5,822 nucleotides of DNA from Campylobacter sp. UBA1713 (GTDB taxonomy: Bacteria; Campylobacterota; Campylobacteria; Campylobacterales; Campylobacteraceae). This document shows positions 1 to 4,763 of this stretch, one piece after another. Within the stretch, counting starts at the first letter, position 1. Each line of letters begins with the position of its first letter. Both the position numbers and the translations under genes were made by a program. A model generated the notes under the pieces. The model did no database searches. It was not told where the DNA came from and was given only the letters and a program-made list of their open reading frames with translations. The stretch spans positions 1-5,822 of the forward strand of contig DCIZ01000028.1 of NCBI GenBank assembly GCA_002317305.1, given 5' to 3'.

Positions 1-26
1 TTTTTGCAAAGCAAAAATGTTTCTTT

Positions 27-264
27 AAATTCACGAAAAAGCAAATTTGCAAAATTCCGTTTTCCGTTTTCCGCAATCCGCACTCCGAATGGGGTCGCAG
101 GGGCGAAAGCCCCCGCCCTCCGTCCCGCCGCCGTTTTTCTTTGAGATTTATCGAAAAGAAAAACGGCGGCGGGACAAACAAAAAGCGTTAGCTTTTTACA
201 TACGGAAAACGGAAAACAGAATGCAGAAAGCGGAATTTGTGAAAATTTGCTTTTTTGTAAATTT
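27..264 (+). repeat. Element A, copy 1 (complete, structured palindromic repeat)
   Basis: The copy is bounded by imperfect inverted repeats (about 27-59 and 231-264, sharing AAAAAGCAAATTT and AATTCCG in inverted form). Inside each end are exactly five 7-nt units in opposite orientation (53-87 and 203-237). The core holds three hairpins: GGGGC-GAAA-GCCCC (100-113), a perfect 21-bp stem with a 12-nt loop (122-175), and AAAAAGC-GTTA-GCTTTTT (180-197). No protein is encoded: an open frame across this region only follows the repeat and has no homology signals. It is followed by a leader and two B repeats before aroB. Confidence 0.85.
122..175 (+). other. Central hairpin of element A, copy 1
   Basis: Arms 122-142 and 155-175 pair perfectly over 21 bp. 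The loop is GAGATTTATCGA (143-154). Within the loop, G145-C152, A146-T151 and possibly T147-A150 can pair, with GA opposite GA at the base. Confidence 0.85.
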
Positions 265-289
265 GCGGATTCTACTCGCTCAAATTTCG

Positions 290-330
290 GGGGATTCTTC
301 GGGCTTTCGCCCTCAGAATGACGGCTTCGC
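290..330 (+). repeat. Element B, copy 1
   Basis: This 41-nt unit runs from GGGGATTCTTCGGG to ATGACGGCTTCGC. ATTCT (294-298) pairs with AGAAT (315-319), and inside it GGGC (301-304) pairs with GCCC (309-312). It is identical over all 41 nt to the copy at 360-400 and follows the leader GATTCTACTCGCTCAAATTT (268-287). Confidence 0.85.
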
Positions 331-359
331 ATTTTTGCAAATTTGTCCCTCAAAAGGCA

Positions 360-400
360 GGGGATTCTTCGGGCTTTCGCCCTCAGAATGACGGCTTCGC
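360..400 (+). repeat. Element B, copy 2
   Basis: An exact duplicate of the unit at 290-330, offset by 70 bp, with the same ATTCT/AGAAT and GGGC/GCCC stems. It is preceded by CTCAAAAGGC (350-359), like copy 6. It is followed by the extended tail TTGCGTTTCGCAT (403-415) that copies 3 and 7 share and copy 6 has in variant form. Confidence 0.85.
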
Positions 401-435
401 ACTTGCGTTTCGCATTTACGCCAAAACTATAACAA

Positions 436-440
436 AAGGA
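436..440 (+). promoter_or_regulatory. Ribosome binding site of aroB
   Basis: AAGGA lies 5 nt before the ATG at 446 and directly follows the last B-repeat tail, so the repeats reach within about 20 nt of the translation signal. Confidence 0.8.
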
Positions 441-445
441 AAAAC

Positions 446-1534
446 ATGAAAATAGCAGTAAAACTTGACGGAAAAAGAGACTATTTTGTTACTATTGACG
501 AGGGGCTTGACCTCGCTTTCAAAGGCAAAGTTTGCATCGTAACAAACGAAACTGTCGCACCACTCTACCTAGACGCCGTAAAAAAACAGATAAAAGCTGA
601 CAAACTCATCTGTGTAGTTTTGCCAGACGGCGAGCAGTTTAAGACGTGGGAGAGTGTAATGAAGATTACTGATGCTATGTTTGAGGCAAAATTTGACCGA
701 AAAAGCACACTCGTTTCACTTGGTGGCGGCGTGGTGAGCGACCTAACGGGCTTTGCGGCGTCCATTTACGAGCGTGGCGTGGAGTTTGTGGCGCTTCCTA
801 CTACACTTCTAGCGGCAGTTGACGCTAGCGTGGGCGGTAAAACGGGCTTTAACAACAAATTTGGAAAAAACTTGCTAGGCTCATTTTGGCAGCCGCGAGG
901 TGTCTTTTGCCAGACGGAGTTTTTGAAAAGTTTGCCCGCGCGTGAATTTAGCGCAGGAGTTGCTGAAGCGATAAAAATGGCGGTCATTTTTGAGCCGGAA
1001 TTTTTGGGTGCGTTTGAAAGTGACGAGGCTAAATTTGACACGAAAAGCGTCATCGCAAATTGCGTGAGTATAAAGTCGGCGGTGGTAGCGGCGGACGAAA
1101 AGGAGAGTAACGTGCGAGCGATGCTAAACTACGGGCACACTTTTGCGCACGCCATAGAGCTAACGGCAGGTTATGGGCAGATTCTGCACGGCGAGGCGGT
1201 CGCGGTGGGAATGGTGCTAGCAAACGAAGTTAGCAGACGGCTTGGGCTTTTGAGCGGTGAGTTTTGCGAGCGTGTGCGGGATCTGCTGGTGCGGTTTGGG
1301 TTGCCAGTTTCGTTTGAAGTGGCGGACGTGGAGCGGTTTTATGATTCTATGCTTCTTGACAAAAAAAACGAAAATGGCGAAGTCAAATTTGTTTTGGCTA
1401 CTCAAGATGTTTCGCAAAAGATTTCGCTAGATTCTGGCGTTTTAAATGTTTACGGCGTAAAGAGAGGCGTGGAAAAGTCGCTGGTTTTGGACGTTCTTCG
1501 TTCGGAAAACGGAAAACTGAAAACGGAAAACTGA
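446..1534 (+). CDS. aroB: 3-dehydroquinate synthase AroB
   Basis: AroB converts 3-deoxy-D-arabino-heptulosonate 7-phosphate to 3-dehydroquinate, the second step of the cytoplasmic shikimate pathway, using NAD+ and a divalent metal (family knowledge). The 362-residue product shows the NAD-binding GGGVVSDLTGF at 93-103, the PTTLLAAVDASVGGKTG block at 118-134, GKNLLGSFWQP near 140-150, GVAEAIK at 171-177, NYGHTFAHAIE near 228-238, LHGEAVAVGM near 247-256 and DKKNENG near 305-311. By family comparison the metal ligands are Glu174, His231 and His248, with His235 in the active site; all are present. The ATG at 446 is preceded by AAGGA (436-440) at 5 nt spacing. It is a single-gene unit flanked by repeats. 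The odd feature is the C-terminus: about the last 11 residues (RSENGKLKTEN) and the stop codon are written by a heptanucleotide repeat tract (1503-1537), so the tail is probably dispensable and acquired. No convincing promoter was found just upstream. Confidence 0.97.
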   Translation: MKIAVKLDGKRDYFVTIDEGLDLAFKGKVCIVTNETVAPLYLDAVKKQIKADKLICVVLPDGEQFKTWESVMKITDAMFEAKFDRKSTLVSLGGGVVSDLTGFAASIYERGVEFVALPTTLLAAVDASVGGKTGFNNKFGKNLLGSFWQPRGVFCQTEFLKSLPAREFSAGVAEAIKMAVIFEPEFLGAFESDEAKFDTKSVIANCVSIKSAVVAADEKESNVRAMLNYGHTFAHAIELTAGYGQILHGEAVAVGMVLANEVSRRLGLLSGEFCERVRDLLVRFGLPVSFEVADVERFYDSMLLDKKNENGEVKFVLATQDVSQKISLDSGVLNVYGVKRGVEKSLVLDVLRSENGKLKTEN

Positions 1535-1537
1535 AAT
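1503..1537 (+). repeat. Heptanucleotide tract overlapping the aroB 3' end
   Basis: Five consecutive 7-nt units of the CGGAAAA/CTGAAAA type. They encode the last residues of AroB from Glu354 on and supply its TGA stop (1532-1534). The tract is preceded by GTT, like the tracts after amiA and purU, and runs into AATTTGCGATTTT, which resembles their 3' tail module. Confidence 0.85.
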
Positions 1538-1648
1538 TTGCGATTTTACAGAATTGTCAAATTCACTAAAAAGCAAATTTTTACAAATTCCGTTTTTTTG
1601 TTCTCCGCACTCCGAATGGGGTCGCAGGGGCGGTAGCCCCGTCCTCCA

Positions 1649-1700
1649 CCTCCGCCAAAACTTTCTTTGAGCTTTAGCGAAAAGAGAGTTTTGGCGGAGG
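1649..1700 (+). other. Central hairpin of element A, copy 2
   Basis: Arms 1649-1668 and 1681-1700 pair over 20 bp with one G-T (G-U in RNA) wobble. The arm begins CCTCCGCCAAAACT, unlike GTCCCGCC... in the other copies. The loop is GAGCTTTAGCGA (1669-1680), as in copy 3. Confidence 0.85.
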
Positions 1701-1722
1701 CTCAAAAAAGCGTTAGCTTTTT
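1649..1722 (+). terminator. Possible transcription terminator after aroB
   Basis: The 20-bp stem is followed by a second, weaker hairpin whose 3' side is five T residues (1718-1722). It sits about 115 nt after the aroB stop and before the next promoter region. The T-run belongs to an AT-rich stem, not directly to the strong one, so it is not a textbook intrinsic terminator. Confidence 0.3.
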
Positions 1723-1773
1723 ACCAAAATTCGCTTTTTCTTGAATTTTACGATTCTACTTGCTCAAATTTCA

Positions 1774-1819
1774 GGGGATTCTTCGGTCGGCTTACGTCCC
1801 TTGCGAATGACGGCTTCGC
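1774..1819 (+). repeat. Element B, copy 3
   Basis: Runs from GGGGATTCTTCGG to TGACGGCTTCGC, with a longer, diverged middle. The outer stem is ATTC/GAAT. It is preceded by the leader GATTCTACTTGCTCAAATTT (from 1752) and followed by TTGCGTTTCGCAT (1821-1833). Confidence 0.75.
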
Positions 1820-1850
1820 ATTTGCGTTTCGCATTTTTGCGAATTTACGC

Positions 1851-1890
1851 CTAAAATTTCAGTGGATTCTTCGGGTCGTTTCGCACGCTT
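1851..1890 (+). repeat. Element B remnant
   Basis: CTAAAATTTCAG followed by TGGATTCTTCGGGTCG matches the leader and the first half of B. The AGAATGACGG half is missing, and only TTTCGCACGC resembles the tail. A degraded copy. Confidence 0.5.
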
Positions 1891-1904
1891 TTCCGACAAA
1901 ATTT

Positions 1905-1999
1905 AACTTATTTTCATCTAACACTAAGAAATTTCTAAAATATTATGAAAGTTTAAATAAAAAATAGGTAAATTTACGCCAATAAATTTAAATTAAAGG
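1905..1999 (+). promoter_or_regulatory. AT-rich leader and putative promoter of the monooxygenase-amiA operon
   Basis: This is the only sizeable intergenic piece that does not match the repeats found elsewhere in the window. It is strongly AT-rich with phased A/T runs, as in Campylobacter sigma-70 promoters, which often lack a clear -35 box (family knowledge). TATTAT at 1941-1946 is a possible -10 element (5 of 6 to consensus), which would start transcription near 1953 and leave a leader of about 50 nt. The ribosome binding site AAAGG at 1995-1999 precedes the ATG at 2006. The promoter position is inference. Confidence 0.35.
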
Positions 2000-2005
2000 T
2001 ATAAA

Positions 2006-3109
2006 ATGGAATTTTCTAGCTTAAAGATCGGTTCGTATGAGATCAAAATTCCCATCATTCAAGGCGGAATGGGGCTCGGGATTAGCTGGGACAGGCTGGC
2101 TGGCACAGTGAGTGCAAACGGCGCTTTGGGTGTCATTAGTTCAGTCGGGACGGGCTGTTACAAAAACGGCGTTTACGCTGACCGCCTAATAGAAGAAAAA
2201 CCAGTCGATGCCATAAATTTCTACTCGGCAAAAGCTTTTGCAAAGATCATCGAAAACGCACGCAAAATTTGCGGTAGCGCACCACTAGCAGCAAACATAA
2301 TGTGTGCGGCTAACGACTATGCCAGAATCGTAAAAGACGCGTGTGCCAACGGAATCAACATCATCATTAGCGGTGCGGGGCTTCCGACAGCGCTACCCGA
2401 ATTTACGCAAGAGTTTAAAGAGGTCGCACTCGTACCCATAGTTAGCTCAGCAAAAGCACTAAAAATTCTTTGCAAAAGGTGGCTAAGGTTTGACCGCTTG
2501 CCAGATGCTGTGGTGGTAGAAGGTCCAAAAAGTGGCGGACATCAGGGCTTTACTTATGAGCAGTGCACAGACCCAAACTACCAGCTAGAAGTCATCTTGC
2601 CACAAGTGGTGAGCGAGGCAAAAGAGTGGGAAAAGAGTAGCGGCAAACCCATGCCAGTCATCGCAGCGGGCGGCGTGTGGGACAAAGGCGACATAGAGAA
2701 AATGATGGCACTTGGTGCTAGCGGCGTTCAGATGGCGACTAGATTCATAGGCACGCATGAGTGCGATGCGGCGCGTGGCTTTAAAGAGGTCTTGCTAGAT
2801 GCAAAAGAAGAAGACATTCGCCTCATAAAAAGCCCAGTGGGCTACCCAGCGCGCGCCGTTAGGACAAATTTGCAAAACCTAATAGAGAAAAAACTAGCAC
2901 CAAAGATAAAATGCATCTGCAACTGCGTTAGCCCGTGCGAGCGTGGCAAAGGTGCGAAAGCGGTGGGCTACTGCATCGCCGAGAGGCTAAAAGATGCGAT
3001 GATGGGCATAAAAGAGAGTGGGCTTTTTTTTACAGGTGCAAACGGGCACAGGCTAAATGAGATCATTAGCGTAAAAGAGCTTTTGCACAAACTAACTCAC
3101 GGAGAGTAG
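2006..3109 (+). CDS. FMN-dependent nitronate monooxygenase / FabK-like NAD(P)H flavin oxidoreductase
   Basis: This 367-residue protein belongs to the 2-nitropropane dioxygenase/FabK TIM-barrel flavoprotein family. Members oxidise toxic nitronates or, as FabK, reduce enoyl-ACP; the sequence alone does not decide the substrate. Visible motifs are PIIQGGMGLG at 16-25 (phosphate/flavin-contacting N-terminus), LAANIM near 94-99, GAGLPTALP at 123-131, VEGPKSGGHQG at 171-181 with the conserved His179, AAGGVWDKGDI near 220-230 and GASGVQMATRF at 237-247. A C-terminal extension holds Cys303, Cys305, Cys307, Cys311 and Cys323, then a FTGANGHRLNEIISVKELL tail. As I recall, a similar Cys-containing tail occurs in the clostridial nitronate monooxygenase subgroup and not in classic FabK, which favours the monooxygenase name. 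The ATG at 2006 has AAAGG (1995-1999) at 6 nt. The stop codon lies one base before the amiA start, so the two are co-transcribed. Cytoplasmic; no signal peptide. Confidence 0.9.
   Translation: MEFSSLKIGSYEIKIPIIQGGMGLGISWDRLAGTVSANGALGVISSVGTGCYKNGVYADRLIEEKPVDAINFYSAKAFAKIIENARKICGSAPLAANIMCAANDYARIVKDACANGINIIISGAGLPTALPEFTQEFKEVALVPIVSSAKALKILCKRWLRFDRLPDAVVVEGPKSGGHQGFTYEQCTDPNYQLEVILPQVVSEAKEWEKSSGKPMPVIAAGGVWDKGDIEKMMALGASGVQMATRFIGTHECDAARGFKEVLLDAKEEDIRLIKSPVGYPARAVRTNLQNLIEKKLAPKIKCICNCVSPCERGKGAKAVGYCIAERLKDAMMGIKESGLFFTGANGHRLNEIISVKELLHKLTHGE
3101..3104 (+). promoter_or_regulatory. Ribosome binding site deciding the GTG start of amiA
   Basis: GGAG inside the last codons of the upstream gene lies 6 nt before GTG at 3111. 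It supports the rare start codon and ties amiA translation to ribosomes finishing the upstream frame. Confidence 0.75.
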
Positions 3110-3110
3110 A

Positions 3111-4151
3111 GTGGGGCGAATTTTAGTATTTGTTTTGTGTTTGGTCGGGTGCGTTTTTGGGGCGGAGCTCGCCATCACGAGCATAAACGCAAACCAAAAA
3201 GAGATCGTAGTCAAATTTAACCGCAACGCAAAATTCAGCGATGTTGAGCTTTTTGAAAACAACGGCGACACATACCAAAAGATCTACAACATAAAAGCAA
3301 AGTTGCAGACAAAAGAGCTTGACCTAAAAGAGAGCATTTGCGACTTTGTTGAGGTGCGTGGCGTAGGCAACAGAACGCGGATAGTCTTTGTAAACAAAGA
3401 TATGGTCGAGTTAAAAGGCTACATAAACGGAAGGACGATGCGTTTTGCCAAACAAGAAGCCAAAGCAAAGCAGGTGGTGGTGGTAGTAGATGCTGGGCAT
3501 GGTGGCAAAGATGGCGGAACTGTGGGACATGGCTTTGTGGAAAAGGGCATAACGCTTGGCGTGGCGCTAAAAGTGGGCGAGCGGCTAGAAAAGCTGGGGC
3601 ACAAGGTGCTTTACACACGGACGAAAGACAAATTTGTAACGCTTGACGAGCGGGCTAAATTTGCAAATGCAAAGCGTGCTGACCTCTTTCTCTCCATTCA
3701 TGTAAATGCCGTAGGGCGCGAGGAGCGGGCGAGCGTGGTGAGTGGCGTTCAGACTTACTTTTTGAGTAGAAGCGACAGCGCTAGAAGTGTAAATGCGGTG
3801 AATTTAGAAAACAAAGACCACGTGAGCGGGTTAAACAAATTTACTAGGTCGAATTTTTTTAGCTCGTTTAACAGAGAGAAAATTTTGGCGTCAAACAAGC
3901 TAGCCATAGACGTTCAGCTGCAAATTTTGGAGCGAATGGCGGCGTTTCGTGAATTTGAAACGGTTGATGGCGGTGTGAGAGAGGGTCCGTTTTTTGTGTT
4001 AGCGGGGGTAAATATGCCGGCAGTTCTCATTGAGATGGGTTACATAACGCATGAAGAGGAGGCGAAGTTTTTGATGAATGAAAAATATCGTAACTTTTTA
4101 GCAGATGGCATCGCAAACGGCGTGGAACAATACATAAAGAAAAATATGTAG
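3111..4151 (+). CDS. amiA: N-acetylmuramoyl-L-alanine amidase (Amidase_3), exported
   Basis: This zinc amidase cleaves the bond between N-acetylmuramic acid and L-alanine in peptidoglycan, in the periplasm, for daughter-cell separation and cell shape (family knowledge). Of 346 residues, 1-17 look like a short signal peptide (core ILVFVLCLVGCVF) and 19-112 are a beta-rich N-terminal region of unassigned type. Residues 121-343 are the Amidase_3 domain. Zinc ligands are His130 in DAGHGGKDGG, Glu144 and His197 in LSIHVNA; Glu308 in PAVLIEMGYITH is the expected catalytic glutamate. Residues about 218-262 (SRSDSARSVNAVNLENK onward) occupy the region where AmiB-type enzymes carry a regulatory segment, but whether it is autoinhibitory here is inference. 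The start is GTG at 3111 with GGAG (3101-3104) inside the end of the preceding gene, giving a one-base gap and probable translational coupling. No in-frame ATG offers a better start. LVGC at 11-14 also fits a lipobox, so lipid anchoring is possible. Confidence 0.95.
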   Translation: MGRILVFVLCLVGCVFGAELAITSINANQKEIVVKFNRNAKFSDVELFENNGDTYQKIYNIKAKLQTKELDLKESICDFVEVRGVGNRTRIVFVNKDMVELKGYINGRTMRFAKQEAKAKQVVVVVDAGHGGKDGGTVGHGFVEKGITLGVALKVGERLEKLGHKVLYTRTKDKFVTLDERAKFANAKRADLFLSIHVNAVGREERASVVSGVQTYFLSRSDSARSVNAVNLENKDHVSGLNKFTRSNFFSSFNREKILASNKLAIDVQLQILERMAAFREFETVDGGVREGPFFVLAGVNMPAVLIEMGYITHEEEAKFLMNEKYRNFLADGIANGVEQYIKKNM

Positions 4152-4158
4152 TTGCGTT

Positions 4159-4215
4159 CGGAAAACAGAAAACAGAGTTCGGAAATTTGCGATTATCAAA
4201 AAAGCATAAACCAAC
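4159..4215 (+). repeat. 3' tail module after amiA
   Basis: Four 7-nt units (CGGAAAA, CAGAAAA, CAGAGTT, CGGAAAT; 4159-4186) start eight bases after the amiA stop. They are followed by TTGCGATTATCAAAAAAGC and ATAAACCAACG (to 4215). The same string, with two changes, follows purU at 5681-5710. A short open frame that begins right after amiA only reads through this and the next repeat; it is not a gene. Confidence 0.75.
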
Positions 4216-4253
4216 GCCGTCATTCTGAGGGAGCGATAGCGACCGAAGAATCC
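4216..4253 (-). repeat. Element B, copy 5 (inverted)
   Basis: This is the only B copy in the opposite orientation. Read on the minus strand, it runs from GGGATTCTTCGG to CAGAATGACGGC, with the ATTCT/AGAAT outer stem and a different middle. Read on the plus strand it encodes the spurious peptide HSEGAIATEESH, a signature of this repeat class when mistranslated. Confidence 0.8.
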
Positions 4254-4325
4254 CACGCCTGGCAAGGGCGGAAAAAGTTAAATTTGTTTTTTCGTGAATT
4301 TTACGATTTGCTCGCTCAAAAGGCG
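4254..4325. other. Repeat-mosaic spacer with one copy of a 21-nt direct repeat
   Basis: Contains a 21-nt string starting AGGGCGGAAAAAGTTAAA (4265-4285) that recurs exactly at 4404-4424, followed by TTTACGATTTGCTCGCTC, a variant of the B leader. No gene is seen. Confidence 0.6.
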
Positions 4326-4361
4326 GGGGATTCTTCGCACGCTTGCGAATGACGGCTTCGC
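4326..4361 (+). repeat. Element B, copy 6
   Basis: GGGGATTCTTCGCACGCTTG followed by CGAATGACGGCTTCGC. The outer stem is ATTC (4330-4333) with GAAT (4347-4350); the inner stem is GCA-CGCT-TGC. The tail TTCGTTTCGCAT follows. Confidence 0.8.
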
Positions 4362-4403
4362 ACCTTCGTTTCGCATTTTTTGCGAATTTCTCACCGCATG
4401 ACG

Positions 4404-4424
4404 AGGGCGGAAAAAGTTAAATTT
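4404..4424. repeat. Second copy of the 21-nt direct repeat
   Basis: Identical over 21 nt to 4265-4285. The two copies bracket B copy 6, and this one overlaps the left end of element A copy 3, so B copy 6 may have been duplicated or inserted together with this string. Confidence 0.7.
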
Positions 4425-4635
4425 AACAAAAAGCGAATTTTGTAAATTCCGTTTTCAGAAACGGGGTCGCAGGGGCGGTAGCCCCCGCCCACCGTCCCGC
4501 CACATTTTCTTTGAGCTTTAGCGAAAAGAAAATGTGGCGGGACAAACAAAAAAGCATTAGCTTTTTTACATACGGAAAACGGAGTGCGGAAAACGGAAAA
4601 CAGAATTTGTGAAAATTTGCTTTTTTTGTGAATCT
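4419..4635 (+). repeat. Element A, copy 3 (complete)
   Basis: Terminal inverted repeats include AAAAAGCGAATTTTGTAAAT (4428-4447) and an imperfect complement at about 4601-4635. The core starts at 4463. Hairpins are GGGGC-GGTA-GCCCC (4472-4485), the central perfect 19-bp stem (4494-4543) and AAAAAAGC-ATTA-GCTTTTTT (4548-4567). The right arm has exactly five heptamers (4573-4607); the left arm has two (4445-4458). A minus-strand open frame across this area is non-coding: its product contains the VILSASEESPE repeat translation. Confidence 0.85.
4494..4543 (+). other. Central hairpin of element A, copy 3
   Basis: Arms 4494-4512 and 4525-4543 pair perfectly over 19 bp. The distal part of the arm (ACATTTTC) differs from copy 1 (GCCGTTTTTC), with matching changes on the other side. 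The loop is GAGCTTTAGCGA (4513-4524). Confidence 0.85.
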
Positions 4636-4660
4636 GAAGATTCTACTCGCTAAAATTTCA

Positions 4661-4697
4661 GGGGATTCTTCGCTTGCGCTCAGAATGACGACTTCGC
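4661..4697 (+). repeat. Element B, copy 7
   Basis: GGGGATTCTTCGCTTGCGCT followed by CAGAATGACGACTTCGC. Outer stem ATTCT (4665-4669) with AGAAT (4682-4686); inner stem GC-TTGC-GC with symmetrical TC/TC internal loops, the same layout as copies 1 and 2. The leader GATTCTACTCGCTAAAATTT (4639-4658) precedes it. Confidence 0.85.
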
Positions 4698-4709
4698 ACA
4701 TGCGTTTCG

Positions 4710-4737
4710 CATTCTGTTTTCCGCGTTCCGCGTTCTG
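4710..4737 (-). repeat. Heptanucleotide tract upstream of purU
   Basis: Four 7-nt units reading CAGAACG, CGGAACG, CGGAAAA, CAGAATG on the minus strand. The tract ends 26 nt before the purU start and is inverted relative to the tract after purU. Confidence 0.75.
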
Positions 4738-4753
4738 ATATGCAAAACCAAAA

Positions 4754-4758
4754 AAGGA
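4754..4758 (+). promoter_or_regulatory. Ribosome binding site deciding the start of purU
   Basis: AAGGA lies 5 nt before the ATG at 4764. It falls inside the frame if translation is started at 4740, so it selects 4764 as the real start. Confidence 0.85.
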
Positions 4759-4763
4759 AAAAG

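Larger units (their letters stand above)
1559..1748 (+). repeat. Element A, copy 2 (complete)
   Basis: Terminal inverted repeats are AAATTCACTAAAAAGC (1559-1574) and its imperfect complement ending near 1748. The core starts at 1618 with GGGGTCGCAG. Hairpins are GGGGC-GGTA-GCCCC (1627-1640), the central stem (1649-1700) and AAAAAGC-GTTA-GCTTTTT (1705-1722). Compared with copy 1, the central stem arms have a different sequence but still pair. The left arm has degenerate heptamers ending in CACTCCGAAT, identical to copy 1; the right arm has lost its heptamer tract. It lies directly downstream of aroB. Confidence 0.85.

Noticed and set aside
91..200. Retron or attC-like cassette from the long hairpin
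   Set aside because: No reverse transcriptase or integrase is nearby, no attC core sites are seen, and the element recurs in every intergenic gap.
47..391. Plus-strand open frame of 114 codons
   Set aside because: It runs through element A copy 1 and two B repeats, has no ribosome binding site, and its product is a translation of hairpins and heptamers with no domain signal.
290..400. Repeat-spacer array (CRISPR)
   Set aside because: Only two tandem copies, the repeat is a dispersed genomic element found singly elsewhere, and no cas genes are present.
428..433. TATAAC as a -10 box for aroB
   Set aside because: It lies only 12 bases before the ATG, so transcription would start at or past the ribosome binding site.
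3235..3618. Minus-strand open frame inside amiA
   Set aside because: A shadow of the amidase coding sequence; composition is rich in Cys, Pro and Leu as expected from reversed codons.
4152..4352. Open frame starting right after the amiA stop
   Set aside because: It begins at TTG and reads the heptamer tract and B copy 5, giving HSEGAIATEESH, a repeat translation and not a protein.
4740..4763. Upstream start for purU
   Set aside because: ATG at 4740 has no ribosome binding site, adds a lysine-rich eight-residue leader not seen in the family, and contains the binding site of the real start at 4764.
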